From the NCBI GenBank assembly GCA_030614685.1, contig JAUWTO010000003.1:1-46060 (forward strand): a DNA stretch of 46,060 nucleotides. The letters are read 5' to 3'. Position 1 is the first letter of the stretch. Each line of letters opens with the position of its first letter. This document shows, in pieces, positions 38,905-46,060 of this stretch. The notes below the pieces were generated by a model. The model did not search any database and was not told where the DNA came from. It saw only the letters and a list, made by a program, of their open reading frames with translations. The position numbers and the translations under genes were made by a program. The DNA is from Candidatus Aminicenantota bacterium. Lineage in GTDB: Bacteria > Acidobacteriota > Aminicenantia > Aminicenantales > Aminicenantaceae.

Positions 38905-40074
38905 TTATTCGAAGCGGAGCCTGGCGGGGGAGACCTTACGGTGGTCATGGAGGTAGGCGCCGGTGCCGTTTTCAATCACTTCGGCATAGCGAGGGACGCT
39001 GGTGACGACCACTCCCCGCTCGGGGTGATCCTCTGTCCAGAGCTCCAGGATCTGCAGGATGGCAGAGCAGTGGCGGCCCACTCTCACATCTATGGGCCAG
39101 CCGTTCTCGTCGATCTTCTCGAAGAGCAGCCCATGCTCCCCGGCCTTGACCACGAACTCGTCCTTGCCCTCCAGCAGCAGCTTCCGGTCTGTGCGGCCCC
39201 GCGTAGCGTCCAGCATGGGTTCGGGTGCTTCCAGCAGGAGTGAGATGGCGTCCGTGTGATCTCCGATCTCCCGGTGGGACAGCCCGCGCAGCGCGTGGGG
39301 AGAGTTTTCCATGCCGAGGTCGAATCCCCCCATGCCCGAGATCATCATGGAGGTCATGGCTGCCAGATCCTGGCCCTTTTCGTGAGCCACGATGACGGAG
39401 ATCACCGGGTACTGGAGCTCGGCCTCATGGAGGTCGATGGCAATGTCGATCTTTTCCTCTTTGATCATCTGGATAATTGCGAAGCAGGTCTTTTCTGTCA
39501 GCGTCCCGTTGGCCCGGCCCGGCCAGGTGCGGTTGAGGTTGCGGATGTCCATATAGGCCAGCTCCTGCCGGCTGGGATAGTGGATATAGACCTCGGGATC
39601 CGGCCACTGATCGAGCGGGTTGGACCAGCGGTCGCCCATGCGGAAGGTGCGCTCCCCCCAGGGTGTCTCGATGCTGTAATCCGGGGGGTAGGCCCCACCC
39701 AGGCGCGTGACCGTAGTCCCGCTGCGGTTGGCGGAGAGGATCAAGAACAGCCGTCCTTGTTCCAGCACCGCGTTTTCTGCCAGGATCCAGGTCGCCAACC
39801 GCCCAGCCGGCTCTTCCGGGTGCGTGCCGCCCAGGATCAGAACACTGCCGCCTGGTTCCTGACCCTCCAGGACATACACATTGGCATCGTTGATGGTGCC
39901 CTCGAGGCCCTCGAAGTAATCGCTCAGCTTCTTGACCTCTGTAACACTCGGGCCCAGGACCACCGGCTCCTTGAGATGGCGGCTGTTGTAAAAACTCAAC
40001 CCCGCCAACAGCATGAGGGCCGCACCCAGCAGCAGGAATCCCGCTTTCCGCAAAGATCGGACATTCACTCGCAT
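38905..40074 (-). CDS. AstE/AspA-like zinc deacylase, membrane-anchored
   Basis: 389 residues. An N-terminal membrane segment (about 10-28) puts the domain outside the cytoplasm. The fold is that of succinylglutamate desuccinylase/aspartoacylase (M14-like): zinc ligands His85 and Glu88 in 'GGTHPEEP' and His216 in 'DLHEAE', and the substrate-binding 'LNRTWPG' (Asn181, Arg182). Such enzymes cleave N-acyl amino acids or C-terminal peptide bonds. ATG 40074 follows GAGGAAG; an in-frame GTG at 40089 overlaps the stop of the 49-residue upstream gene (GTGA). Part of a leftward group with an IT-superfamily permease and DUF6305. Confidence 0.85.
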   Translation of the reverse strand: MRVNVRSLRKAGFLLLGAALMLLAGLSFYNSRHLKEPVVLGPSVTEVKKLSDYFEGLEGTINDANVYVLEGQEPGGSVLILGGTHPEEPAGRLATWILAENAVLEQGRLFLILSANRSGTTVTRLGGAYPPDYSIETPWGERTFRMGDRWSNPLDQWPDPEVYIHYPSRQELAYMDIRNLNRTWPGRANGTLTEKTCFAIIQMIKEEKIDIAIDLHEAELQYPVISVIVAHEKGQDLAAMTSMMISGMGGFDLGMENSPHALRGLSHREIGDHTDAISLLLEAPEPMLDATRGRTDRKLLLEGKDEFVVKAGEHGLLFEKIDENGWPIDVRVGRHCSAILQILELWTEDHPERGVVVTSVPRYAEVIENGTGAYLHDHRKVSPARLRFE

Positions 40075-40085
40075 CGCTTGCTTCC

Positions 40086-40235
40086 TCACTTCAGCCGCAG
40101 CAGGCGCAGGATGAAGGGCATAAGGATGATGACATAGAGAAGCTCATCCTGCCATTTCCTGGTCTTGAACAGGTTCCAGAGGATCAGACCCGCAATGAAA
40201 CCGATGAGAACATAATACAGGATGGTGATGATCAT
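40086..40235 (-). CDS. 49-residue single-pass membrane protein
   Basis: Reads 'MIITILYYVLIGFIAGLILW', then a basic Lys/Arg-Trp stretch and a second hydrophobic segment ending in basic residues. It starts after AGGGAG (11 bases before the ATG) and its stop is 11 bases before the deacylase ATG or overlaps its alternative GTG. Placed between a large permease and a membrane-anchored deacylase, it could be a small subunit or regulator of either. No known family recognised. Confidence 0.6.
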   Translation of the reverse strand: MIITILYYVLIGFIAGLILWNLFKTRKWQDELLYVIILMPFILRLLRLK

Positions 40236-40288
40236 CGCTGTTGTTTCTCCCTCAGACGTTTATTTTCATCCAACAATTATGCCTGCAT

Positions 40289-41590
40289 TTACAGCAGGGT
40301 CAAAAATGAAAGCTCCTTGCTGAAGACCACCATGAGCGTCCCCGTCACAATAATGAGCACGGCCGGGACAAGGCAGTAGGCCAGCATGCGGCCGTAGGAT
40401 TCTTCCATGCCTACGGTATCCTTGGTCAGCCGCCCGATGATGGCCGTAGGCGGGAGTGCGTCACCCAGAGGCCAGATGACGCTCATGCCGGCCAGGGCCA
40501 CGATCGGGTTGAGTCCGATGGTGTTGAAGAGCAGTACCAGGGGAACCCCCAGGACCGGGGCAGCCCCCCACATCAGCACGGCCTCCGATACCGGCAGCAC
40601 CACGGACAGGGAAAGGAAGACAACGGTCAGTGGAAGGGTGACAATGGTGACCGCGATCAGCCCGCGAACCCCGGTCAGGGTCATGACCTGGACCAGGATT
40701 CCCACGCAGGTCAGAGTGCCGATGAGGGGAAGAAGCTGGTGGATGGTCTCACGGGAGACCTTCAAAAAATCGAGCTTGACAGGAGACAACAGGAAGGTCA
40801 CGGCCGCCGCTGCCACGAACATCATGGGGAGCCCTATGATGGGCAGAGAATGGGGCCAGATCCGGCCGGCCAGGACAAAGGCAAAAAACACCAGGAAGGG
40901 CAGGATGACCTTGAGCCAGTTCATCTTTGCGGGCGCATCCGGCAGTTCCGCGAGGGCCTTCTCCAGGTCGACGGGCCTCCCTTTCCATCCCAGGATGAAG
41001 ATGGTGAGCAGGGCCAGCACCACACAGGGAATCAGCAGGGGCAGGAAAAAACCGACATAGGGCATGTTGACACCGGCCGCTGTCAGCATGGCCCATAGGC
41101 TCACGGGAGGGGCGGCCGCACTCAGCCCCGCCAGGATAAAGATGATGGCCGCTGCCCTGGGTCTGGCAATTCCCATGTAGTGGAGCACCACCGCGATCAT
41201 CCCCCCGGTGATCAGCACCGTGACACTGCCGGCTCCGGTCAGGGCCCCCGGAATGAGCAGGAGCAGGGTGATGAGCACGAACAGCACGGACCTGTGCCTA
41301 TGAAATCGGCTCAGAATCCCCCTGATCACAAAGGCAACGCCACCGGATTCCTTCAGGAGGTTCATGAACAGCGTGGCTGTCACAAAGATCAGGATGATGT
41401 CCAGATAGGTGAAGGCGCCCTCTACGATGTGGCGCGTTGGAATCCCCGCCCCGCCGGCCAGGGCACCGGCCAGGGCGGCAAAAAAGAGGGCCAGCTCGGT
41501 CGAGACTTTGAGCAGCCTGATCACGACGTAGGTCACGACCATTACGGCCAGGATGATCTGGGTGGATTGGAACATGCTCATGGACGACAT
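40289..41590 (-). CDS. ion-transporter superfamily permease (TRAP-DctM/dicarboxylate-like)
   Basis: 433 residues with 11-12 membrane segments in two related halves. 'LTGAGSVTVLITGG' in the first half and 'WPLGDALPPTAIIGR' in the second are the helical-hairpin type loops of the IT superfamily (DctM, DASS, CitT-like). No TRAP small permease or periplasmic DctP gene is next to it, so it is either a stand-alone carrier or works with the DUF6305 and 49-residue proteins. Likely substrates are organic acids or acyl amino acids, which would fit the adjacent deacylase. No ribosome binding site precedes the ATG; other in-frame ATGs follow at 41581 and 41575. Confidence 0.8.
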   Translation of the reverse strand: MSSMSMFQSTQIILAVMVVTYVVIRLLKVSTELALFFAALAGALAGGAGIPTRHIVEGAFTYLDIILIFVTATLFMNLLKESGGVAFVIRGILSRFHRHRSVLFVLITLLLLIPGALTGAGSVTVLITGGMIAVVLHYMGIARPRAAAIIFILAGLSAAAPPVSLWAMLTAAGVNMPYVGFFLPLLIPCVVLALLTIFILGWKGRPVDLEKALAELPDAPAKMNWLKVILPFLVFFAFVLAGRIWPHSLPIIGLPMMFVAAAAVTFLLSPVKLDFLKVSRETIHQLLPLIGTLTCVGILVQVMTLTGVRGLIAVTIVTLPLTVVFLSLSVVLPVSEAVLMWGAAPVLGVPLVLLFNTIGLNPIVALAGMSVIWPLGDALPPTAIIGRLTKDTVGMEESYGRMLAYCLVPAVLIIVTGTLMVVFSKELSFLTLL

Positions 41591-41678
41591 GGTAGGCGTC
41601 TAATGTATTGTATGTATCGAAGAAAATCAACCGATAATGGCAGGCAGGAATCTGAGAGCGGAACGATAAGGTTTTAAG

Positions 41679-42275
41679 CTAACGGGGGGAGTTCCCGATC
41701 CTTAGGATCTGGATGTTGGCGATGCAGGGGTAGCTTTCCAGAGTGCTCCTGTTCTGGTGGACCTTCTTCTCCACGATCAGGGTACCCAGGGCATAGTCTT
41801 CCCAGCGGTAGAGCGACGCGTGGAGCTGCGATCCGGTGATGGTGACGAGTTCGCGTGCTCCCTGTGTTACTTCCGGGAGATTCAGGGCGCGCAGCACCTT
41901 GTTGAGAGACGCGGGATTGGTGATGTGGAGGTGCGTTCCATTATCGTCAAGAGTCAGAGCCAGGCGGGGCGGGGGATCGTCGAAATAATAGGTCGTGATG
42001 TGGCTGGCGCTCCCCTTTCCATGCACCGTGCGATAGTTCAGCTCCAGGGCGCGGACCGGAAAGATCATGTCGCGGGCATCGGCGATCGTGAGCTTCTTGG
42101 AATCGCTCTGATTGAGGTAGAGCAGGACCAGTAGAAAGAACAGGAACAGGATCACGCCCCTGAAAAGGTTCCGCCGATCGTTCTTCATGAAGATCCTCAG
42201 CAGCCATAGAGAGGCCAGGAACAGGAATATCCCGATGATCTTGGTCAGCGTGAGATATTCCAGTACGGCTTCCAT
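41679..42275 (-). CDS. membrane protein of unknown function
   Basis: 198 residues: two hydrophobic segments (about 8-27 and 37-55) with a short basic loop, then a soluble domain of about 140 residues starting 'SDSKKLTIADARDMIFPVRAL'. The domain alternates beta strands and polar turns ('HITTYYFDDPPPRLALTLDDNG') and has no catalytic motif I recognise. By the inside-positive loop ('MKNDRRNLFRG') the domain should face the periplasm. AAGGGA precedes the ATG. It sits between DUF6305 and the permease on the same strand, so a role in the same system is likely but unproven. Confidence 0.7.
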   Translation of the reverse strand: MEAVLEYLTLTKIIGIFLFLASLWLLRIFMKNDRRNLFRGVILFLFFLLVLLYLNQSDSKKLTIADARDMIFPVRALELNYRTVHGKGSASHITTYYFDDPPPRLALTLDDNGTHLHITNPASLNKVLRALNLPEVTQGARELVTITGSQLHASLYRWEDYALGTLIVEKKVHQNRSTLESYPCIANIQILRIGNSPR

Positions 42276-42324
42276 TCTTTCCCTTCTCGCTCCCTACATC
42301 TATTTAGTCAAACAAACCCGAAAA

Positions 42325-42963
42325 TCATTGGGGATATTTTTGTCCGTAAATCTGCTTGACGACTTCCAGGAGGTCGAGGTTCTTGGCAACCGTCAGGATG
42401 GCGATATTTTTTTCGTTGGCAATGGTGGTGAAGCGGCCGTCCGAGTCGCCGTCCTGATTGATGATCAGGAAGTCGGAGTTGGGAGCCACCGCGTCGATGC
42501 TGCGTTCGTCGGTGTTGTCCCCCGGGTCGGCCCCCTGTGCCCGGCGCTTCATACCGCCTATGTGGACCCCAATGATGGAGATTCCCTGGCTGCGGGCCGC
42601 CTCCACCAGTTTTTCCGTCCTCTCCAGCTCATCTTCGATGGCGATACCTGCGGCCCCCATGCCTTTGAGGCTGGCTCCCATGATGATCATGATGGACTTG
42701 AACGGCCGCCCGGCATCGGATGCAGCTGTGAGATCCTCTGGTGCAGCCTCCAGGATCAATTCATAGGCCGGGGTCGGGTGTTCGAGTTTGGCGCGCATGA
42801 AGATGGCCTTGAGCAGGCTCGAATCCGGGCTCTGACCGCAGGCCGTGATCAGCACAGGGAGCTGCGCCTGGGGTGTGTCTCCCTGGGCGGCGGCCAAGAC
42901 AAGTCCTCCGCCTGAGACCAGGAAAACAAGGGCAATGCTGATGCTGAGAAAGTTTTTTTTCAT
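42325..42963 (-). CDS. exported DUF6305 family protein
   Basis: 212 residues. Sec signal peptide (about 1-25, 'SISIALVFLVSGGGLVLAAA'). The mature part has 'LPVLITACGQSPDS' at the start and 'MIIMGASLKGMGAAGIAIEDELER', 'GVHIGGMKRRAQGADPGDNTDE' and 'DFLIINQDGDSDGRF' later, phrases I associate with DUF6305. The fold reads as alternating alpha/beta, like a periplasmic binding lobe; one Cys is conserved near the mature start. ATG 42963 follows AAGGA; the longer frame to 43029 is unnecessary. It has its own promoter and heads the leftward transporter/deacylase group. Probably a periplasmic ligand-binding or accessory protein of the permease. Confidence 0.85.
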   Translation of the reverse strand: MKKNFLSISIALVFLVSGGGLVLAAAQGDTPQAQLPVLITACGQSPDSSLLKAIFMRAKLEHPTPAYELILEAAPEDLTAASDAGRPFKSIMIIMGASLKGMGAAGIAIEDELERTEKLVEAARSQGISIIGVHIGGMKRRAQGADPGDNTDERSIDAVAPNSDFLIINQDGDSDGRFTTIANEKNIAILTVAKNLDLLEVVKQIYGQKYPQ

Positions 42964-43005
42964 TGAATGTCCTTGTGATATCGGAATATTCGGATCGCTT
43001 TCCCT

Positions 43006-43034
43006 ATCGTAATAAAAAGCAGGGGGCACGTCAA
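43006..43034 (-). promoter_or_regulatory. promoter of the DUF6305 group
   Basis: Leftward TTGACG (43034-43029), 17-base spacer, TACGAT (43011-43006). The predicted start near 42999 leaves a 36-base leader with AAGGA before ATG 42963. Confidence 0.5.
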
Positions 43035-43074
43035 CACGGCTGATGATGTATGCGCCTCCCCGCGATCTCGCTCT

Positions 43075-44454
43075 TTATCGGCTCGGAAGGGGGATGCCGT
43101 AGGGTCCGTCCAGGAGGACCGCGATCGATGGGCGGTGACCCAGATTATCCGACAGCTTCCGGATCGCTGTGTCGATCGATCCCTGGATGAGCGCTCCCAG
43201 GTCCAGAGCATGGGGGACCAGGGTTCGGGCATCGGTTCCGGGCAGCCATCGAAAGTCGTCGCGGGCAATGTCGAGCGTGCAGTAGATCAGGTTTTCGGGC
43301 GGAGTGACCTGGAACAGGCGGGACCACATCTGGGCCTCCCACTGATCTGGTACGAATGTCCAGTCGGGATCGAGGATCGCCCCCAGATACTCGTACGGGC
43401 CGATCTCCCCCAGGAGCCGCATCATGGCCTTATACTTCGGCCCTCCGATGGGATCGCTGTCAGGGTGCTTTCCCGCCAGGATGCACACCCCGCCCGGCTC
43501 CAGTACCGGGACGCATACCAGGCCACCTTTGGCCGCCTGGTAGTGATTGATCCCCGCAAATCCGCCGTGCGTGATGACCAGGTCGTACTTTCGAAATACG
43601 GGGATGCCGGCGTAGGTCTGGAGTTTGTTGAACGCCGCAATATGGGCCTCTTCCATGTCTCCCGCAAACACACCGGTCGTACGGTAGGCCGAATCCAGGG
43701 TGACATTGACGATCATGTCGCAGCCGGCCATGCGGGCCACAGCCAGGGCCTCTGCATGCACCGGATTTCCTTCCAGGACCAGATCGGTGGCCAGCGGTGA
43801 GGAGAGGATGGGGCCTGCGTGCAGGATGTGGATCGATCGCTCTGCCAGGAGTCCGGGACAGATGGACTTGCGGCCTCCGGAGACGCCGGCCATGAAATGG
43901 CTCTCGACCAGGCCTGTCAGGATCTTGATGTCGCTCTCCATGTACAATCGATTGATGAAAATGTCCCCTCCCAATTCCGTGTGTCCGATGCATATCAGCT
44001 CGTCCTGATTACGGCAGTCATGGTTGTGGATGGGGACGCCGAGGGAAAAGATCCTCGGATCCAGAAAGGCCCGCAGAGATTCCTCGCTCATGGCATGGTG
44101 GGTCCCGGTGGCCACCAGCAGCCGGATGTTGGCCGGGGCGAGGCCGGCCTTGATCATCTCGTCGATCAGGGGGAAAAGGATCCCTTCCTCCCCGGAATAG
44201 GGTACGGGGCGCGTGTCGTCGGATATCACCACTACAGCGGTGGCGTCTGCTTTGGCGGCCACCCTGCTGCCTACGAGCTGGGCGAGGGGAGGGCCTCCGA
44301 TTGGCTCCTGCAGGGCCTGCAGGACGGCCTGTGCCGGATCGGGCAAAGGTTCGGCGTGGCCCATGGCCAGGACCTCCGCATACTCGGGGACCCGTATCGG
44401 GATCTTGAGCCGCCCGAAATCTAAGAGGATCTCTTGTGTCGCGCTCATGCTCAA
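43075..44454 (-). CDS. LarA-like nickel-pincer 2-hydroxyacid racemase/epimerase
   Basis: 459 residues. Lactate racemase (LarA) of Lactobacillus plantarum uses His108, His174, Lys184 and His200; this protein has His120, His186, Lys196 and His212 with identical spacings (66, 10 and 16 residues), in 'GTHHAMSEE', 'VESHFMAGVSGGRKS' and 'SIHILH'. It should therefore hold a nickel-pincer nucleotide on Lys196. The 'SDDTRPVP' substrate motif is also present. LarA relatives act on various 2-hydroxy acids, so lactate is only one option. No larB, larC or larE cofactor genes are in the window. Its ATG overlaps the stop of the upstream alcohol dehydrogenase (ATGA). Confidence 0.92.
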   Translation of the reverse strand: MSMSATQEILLDFGRLKIPIRVPEYAEVLAMGHAEPLPDPAQAVLQALQEPIGGPPLAQLVGSRVAAKADATAVVVISDDTRPVPYSGEEGILFPLIDEMIKAGLAPANIRLLVATGTHHAMSEESLRAFLDPRIFSLGVPIHNHDCRNQDELICIGHTELGGDIFINRLYMESDIKILTGLVESHFMAGVSGGRKSICPGLLAERSIHILHAGPILSSPLATDLVLEGNPVHAEALAVARMAGCDMIVNVTLDSAYRTTGVFAGDMEEAHIAAFNKLQTYAGIPVFRKYDLVITHGGFAGINHYQAAKGGLVCVPVLEPGGVCILAGKHPDSDPIGGPKYKAMMRLLGEIGPYEYLGAILDPDWTFVPDQWEAQMWSRLFQVTPPENLIYCTLDIARDDFRWLPGTDARTLVPHALDLGALIQGSIDTAIRKLSDNLGHRPSIAVLLDGPYGIPLPSR

Positions 44455-45728
44455 TCCGATGCCATGGATCTGATCAGGGAAAGATCTTTCGTATAGGCCG
44501 CCTCCAGGATCGGGCCCATGTATTCATCCACCAGCCCCGCTGAGAGCGGGACCGGCATGTTCTTGAGTTTCATGTCGAGCTGAGGATTCTTGGCGGCCTC
44601 CAGTGCCCGTGAGATGTGCGCCTCTGTCATCCCCGGGACCTCTTTCAGGTGAGTGGGATAGCCGACTCTTCGGCCGAAGGCCATCAGCCCTTGTGCCACG
44701 GCCTCCCCCAGTTCGCGTCCGGATAGAGCCGCCACTCCGCTCGCAATCAGGTCATAGTGGAGAAGGAGACCGGCCAGTTTTTTCAGGTGCCTCTGGATGG
44801 CCGGGGCAAAAAACACCGTGTAATAGGGATTCATGATGGCGCAGGCCCGGCCGTGGCTGAGGATGTCCACCAGCGAAAAACTCGTCAGGTGGCCCCCATT
44901 GGTGCCGCCCACCATGACTGCGTAGCCGCCCAGATCGGCAGCCAGGCCCAGCGCCTCCCTGGCTTCCAGATCAAGCGGAGCGATGAGCGATCTCTCGAGA
45001 TACGCCAGCGTGAGCTCCATTCCGGAGAGGGCGATGTCCTCTGCCAGGTCGATGATCTCCGGAGGGGCCCCGTAGTAGACCTCCAGGCAGTGGGAGATCC
45101 CGTCAAAGGCCCCATCCAGAGTGAAGTCGGGTGACATGGTCGCTGTCAGGCTGTAGTCGAAAAGGCAGCGCGGGGGGATGATGGCATCGTCTACGATGAG
45201 TTTTTTTTGATGGGCGGCGAGGTCTGTGATGTTGGAGTATTTTGTGAGATGGGCCGAGGAGCCGGATGCGGTCTGGAGCCCGATGCAGGGGCGCATCGTG
45301 CGCCCCGAATCCTGAATTTTTTCCGTCACCTTACCCGTGCCGAAGTATTCATCGAACTCACCGCCCAGGTCAGCCAGGACCACGGCCGCCTTGGCCGCGT
45401 CGATCCCAGAGCCTCCGGAAGCAGCCAGCACAAAGTCCGGCTGCGTATCCAGCACCGCCTGCCGCATGCGCAGCACGTCCTCGCGCGGGGTGTTGGGGGG
45501 GGAGGAAGCCGTCTGTCCTGTGACCTCGACCCCGGCACTACTCAGCGAATCGATGATGGCTGCATAACTGTTCGGGTCACGGCGGTCCAGGTTCGTGATG
45601 AGCAGGGCCCGTGATCCGAATGGGGCTACCAGTCCACCGATCTGGTCGAGGCACCCTGGTCCATATATATAATCGCTCCCCTTGAAGGTGTCGATCAGTT
45701 CCCGTGCATGGTCTTTCAGTTTTTCCAT
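44451..45728 (-). CDS. iron-containing alcohol dehydrogenase (group III)
   Basis: 425 residues. The N-terminal nucleotide-binding region contains 'ASGGSGIDAAKA' (GGGS-type loop); the C-terminal helical half has the metal site: Asp and His in 'DGISHCLE' (D-x3-H, as in FucO Asp196/His200) and two further His in 'GGHLTSFSLVDILSHGRA'. It interconverts an alcohol or 2-hydroxy acid with the carbonyl form using NAD(P). Coupled to the LarA-like gene, it probably oxidises one stereoisomer of a hydroxy acid that LarA makes from the other. No ribosome binding site; the promoter's -10 box ends 6 bases before the ATG, so the mRNA is probably leaderless. Confidence 0.93.
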   Translation of the reverse strand: MEKLKDHARELIDTFKGSDYIYGPGCLDQIGGLVAPFGSRALLITNLDRRDPNSYAAIIDSLSSAGVEVTGQTASSPPNTPREDVLRMRQAVLDTQPDFVLAASGGSGIDAAKAAVVLADLGGEFDEYFGTGKVTEKIQDSGRTMRPCIGLQTASGSSAHLTKYSNITDLAAHQKKLIVDDAIIPPRCLFDYSLTATMSPDFTLDGAFDGISHCLEVYYGAPPEIIDLAEDIALSGMELTLAYLERSLIAPLDLEAREALGLAADLGGYAVMVGGTNGGHLTSFSLVDILSHGRACAIMNPYYTVFFAPAIQRHLKKLAGLLLHYDLIASGVAALSGRELGEAVAQGLMAFGRRVGYPTHLKEVPGMTEAHISRALEAAKNPQLDMKLKNMPVPLSAGLVDEYMGPILEAAYTKDLSLIRSMASD

Positions 45729-45734
45729 AGCCTG

Positions 45735-45763
45735 ATTTTAGACAAAATTGGGGATAATATAAA
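45735..45763 (-). promoter_or_regulatory. promoter of the dehydrogenase/larA-like operon, leaderless
   Basis: Leftward TTTATA (45763-45758), 17-base spacer, TAAAAT (45740-45735), then 6 bases to the ATG at 45728. The predicted first base of the mRNA is at the start codon. Confidence 0.5.
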
Positions 45764-45790
45764 GGGGAGAAAAAAAGGGGAAAAAAGGGG
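45750..45790 (+). repeat. four GGGG tracts in an A-rich stretch
   Basis: GGGG at 45750-45753, 45764-45767, 45777-45780 and 45787-45790, separated by A-rich spacers of 10, 9 and 6 bases. It overlaps the promoter of the dehydrogenase gene and could in principle form a long-loop G-quadruplex on the plus (template) strand. Confidence 0.4.
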
Positions 45791-45797
45791 AGTGGCG

Positions 45798-45839
45798 AAA
45801 AAATGGGAGTGGTCCAATTTAACCCGGTTAAATGACCAC
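45798..45839 (-). terminator. leftward terminator before the dehydrogenase promoter
   Basis: An imperfect hairpin, GTGGTC..ATTTAACC/GGTTAAAT..GACCAC (45809-45839), with one 2-base bulge and a one-base loop as drawn. Read leftward it is followed after a few bases by TTTTTT (45803-45798). It would stop transcripts of the truncated dehydrogenase copy to its right. Confidence 0.6.
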
Positions 45840-45856
45840 ACCCCATTTTTGTGTTT

Positions 45857-46060
45857 CTATAAAAACCCCTGTTTTTTGTATTTCTGGGGGTTGGGGCGGG
45901 CGGACGCCGTCTGTCCGGCGATCTCGACCCCGGCTCTGTTCAGCGAATCCACTATGGTGGTGTAATTTTCTGGGTCGCGGCGGTCCAGGCTGGTGATGAG
46001 CAGAACCCGTGAGCCAAAGGGAGCGGCCAGCTCGCCGATCCGGTCGAGGCATCCCAATCC
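45857..46060 (-). pseudogene. truncated second iron-alcohol dehydrogenase copy
   Basis: The frame, which continues off the right edge, begins 'GCLDRIGELAAPFGSRVLLI' and runs to 'GQTASARPNP', about 70% identical by eye to the N-terminal region of the intact dehydrogenase at 44451 ('GCLDQIGGLVAPFGSRALLI' to 'GQTASSPPNT'). Homology ends there and the frame reads nine unrelated residues ('QKYKKQGFL') to a stop. The coenzyme-loop, metal site and the whole C-terminal domain are missing, so this is a 5' remnant of a tandem duplicate. It lies immediately upstream of the terminator and the promoter of the intact copy. Confidence 0.8.

Noticed and set aside
1-46060. tRNA, rRNA, CRISPR array, prophage, restriction or toxin-antitoxin genes
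   Set aside because: I looked on both strands for tRNA T-loop motifs, spaced direct repeats and familiar defence proteins and found none that I can support.

Overview
The window reads as chromosomal DNA of a strictly or mainly anaerobic, Gram-negative-type bacterium. Evidence for anaerobiosis: an oxygen-sensitive class III ribonucleotide reductase with its activase, a tungsten-type aldehyde:ferredoxin oxidoreductase with a four-cluster ferredoxin, a rubrerythrin-family protein, a lactate-racemase-like (LarA) protein and an iron-dependent alcohol dehydrogenase. Evidence for a Gram-negative envelope: lipoproteins, Tat and Sec signal peptides, a periplasmic solute-binding protein and an exported transglutaminase-like protein. 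Coding sequence is G+C-rich and intergenic promoters are AT-rich. The gene mix (COG0577-type permease remnant, PgsBCW, DUF6305, exported class V aminotransferase, NSS transporter) reminds me of Aminicenantia-like Acidobacteriota or Thermodesulfobacteriota, but no marker gene here settles this. I saw no tRNA, rRNA, CRISPR array, phage or intact insertion sequence.

Layout. 1-6.3 kb: a Ser/Arg-rich low-complexity protein, a lipoprotein, a leftward unit (MFS transporter, zinc-ribbon membrane protein, membrane-anchored amidase), a HAD hydrolase and YjbQ. 6.4-10.8 kb: a rightward operon nrdD, redoxin, nrdG, dut and a TrmJ-like methylase, behind a sigma70-type promoter overlaid by two NrdR-like boxes. 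10.8-18.8 kb: a lipoprotein SppA protease, a membrane protein with a degenerate HD-GYP domain, a frameshifted amidohydrolase, a diacylglycerol kinase-like protein, an SDR, a GNAT protein and a rubrerythrin-like protein; two palindromic elements of 127 and 125 bp sit between convergent genes.

18.8-24.2 kb: the most striking region. A family-5 solute-binding protein, a histidine kinase and an NtrC-type activator form one unit; a lone receiver protein and a lone Fis-type helix-turn-helix protein follow. Two sigma54 promoters (18898 and 23461), each with a TGTAAA-N5-TTTAC[A/T] site one helical turn apart in relative placement, suggest that the activator controls both halves of its own locus.

24.3-29.1 kb: an overlapping set of transglutaminase-like protein, DUF89 phosphatase, and two Tat-signal proteins (DUF362 and a class V PLP enzyme). 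29.1-32.5 kb: Tag glycosylase and pgsB-pgsC-pgsW for a poly-gamma-glutamate-like polymer, with no pgsA. 32.7-38.5 kb: BrnQ amino-acid carrier, a possible gene remnant, then TIGR04076, ferredoxin, AOR and an NSS amino-acid transporter, consistent with amino-acid fermentation. 38.5-43 kb (leftward): a deleted FtsX-type permease pseudogene and a set of DUF6305 protein, membrane protein, IT/TRAP-like permease, 49-residue membrane protein and AstE/AspA-like deacylase. 43-46 kb (leftward): LarA-like protein and Fe-alcohol dehydrogenase translationally coupled, preceded by a truncated second dehydrogenase copy. Several genes appear to start on leaderless mRNAs.
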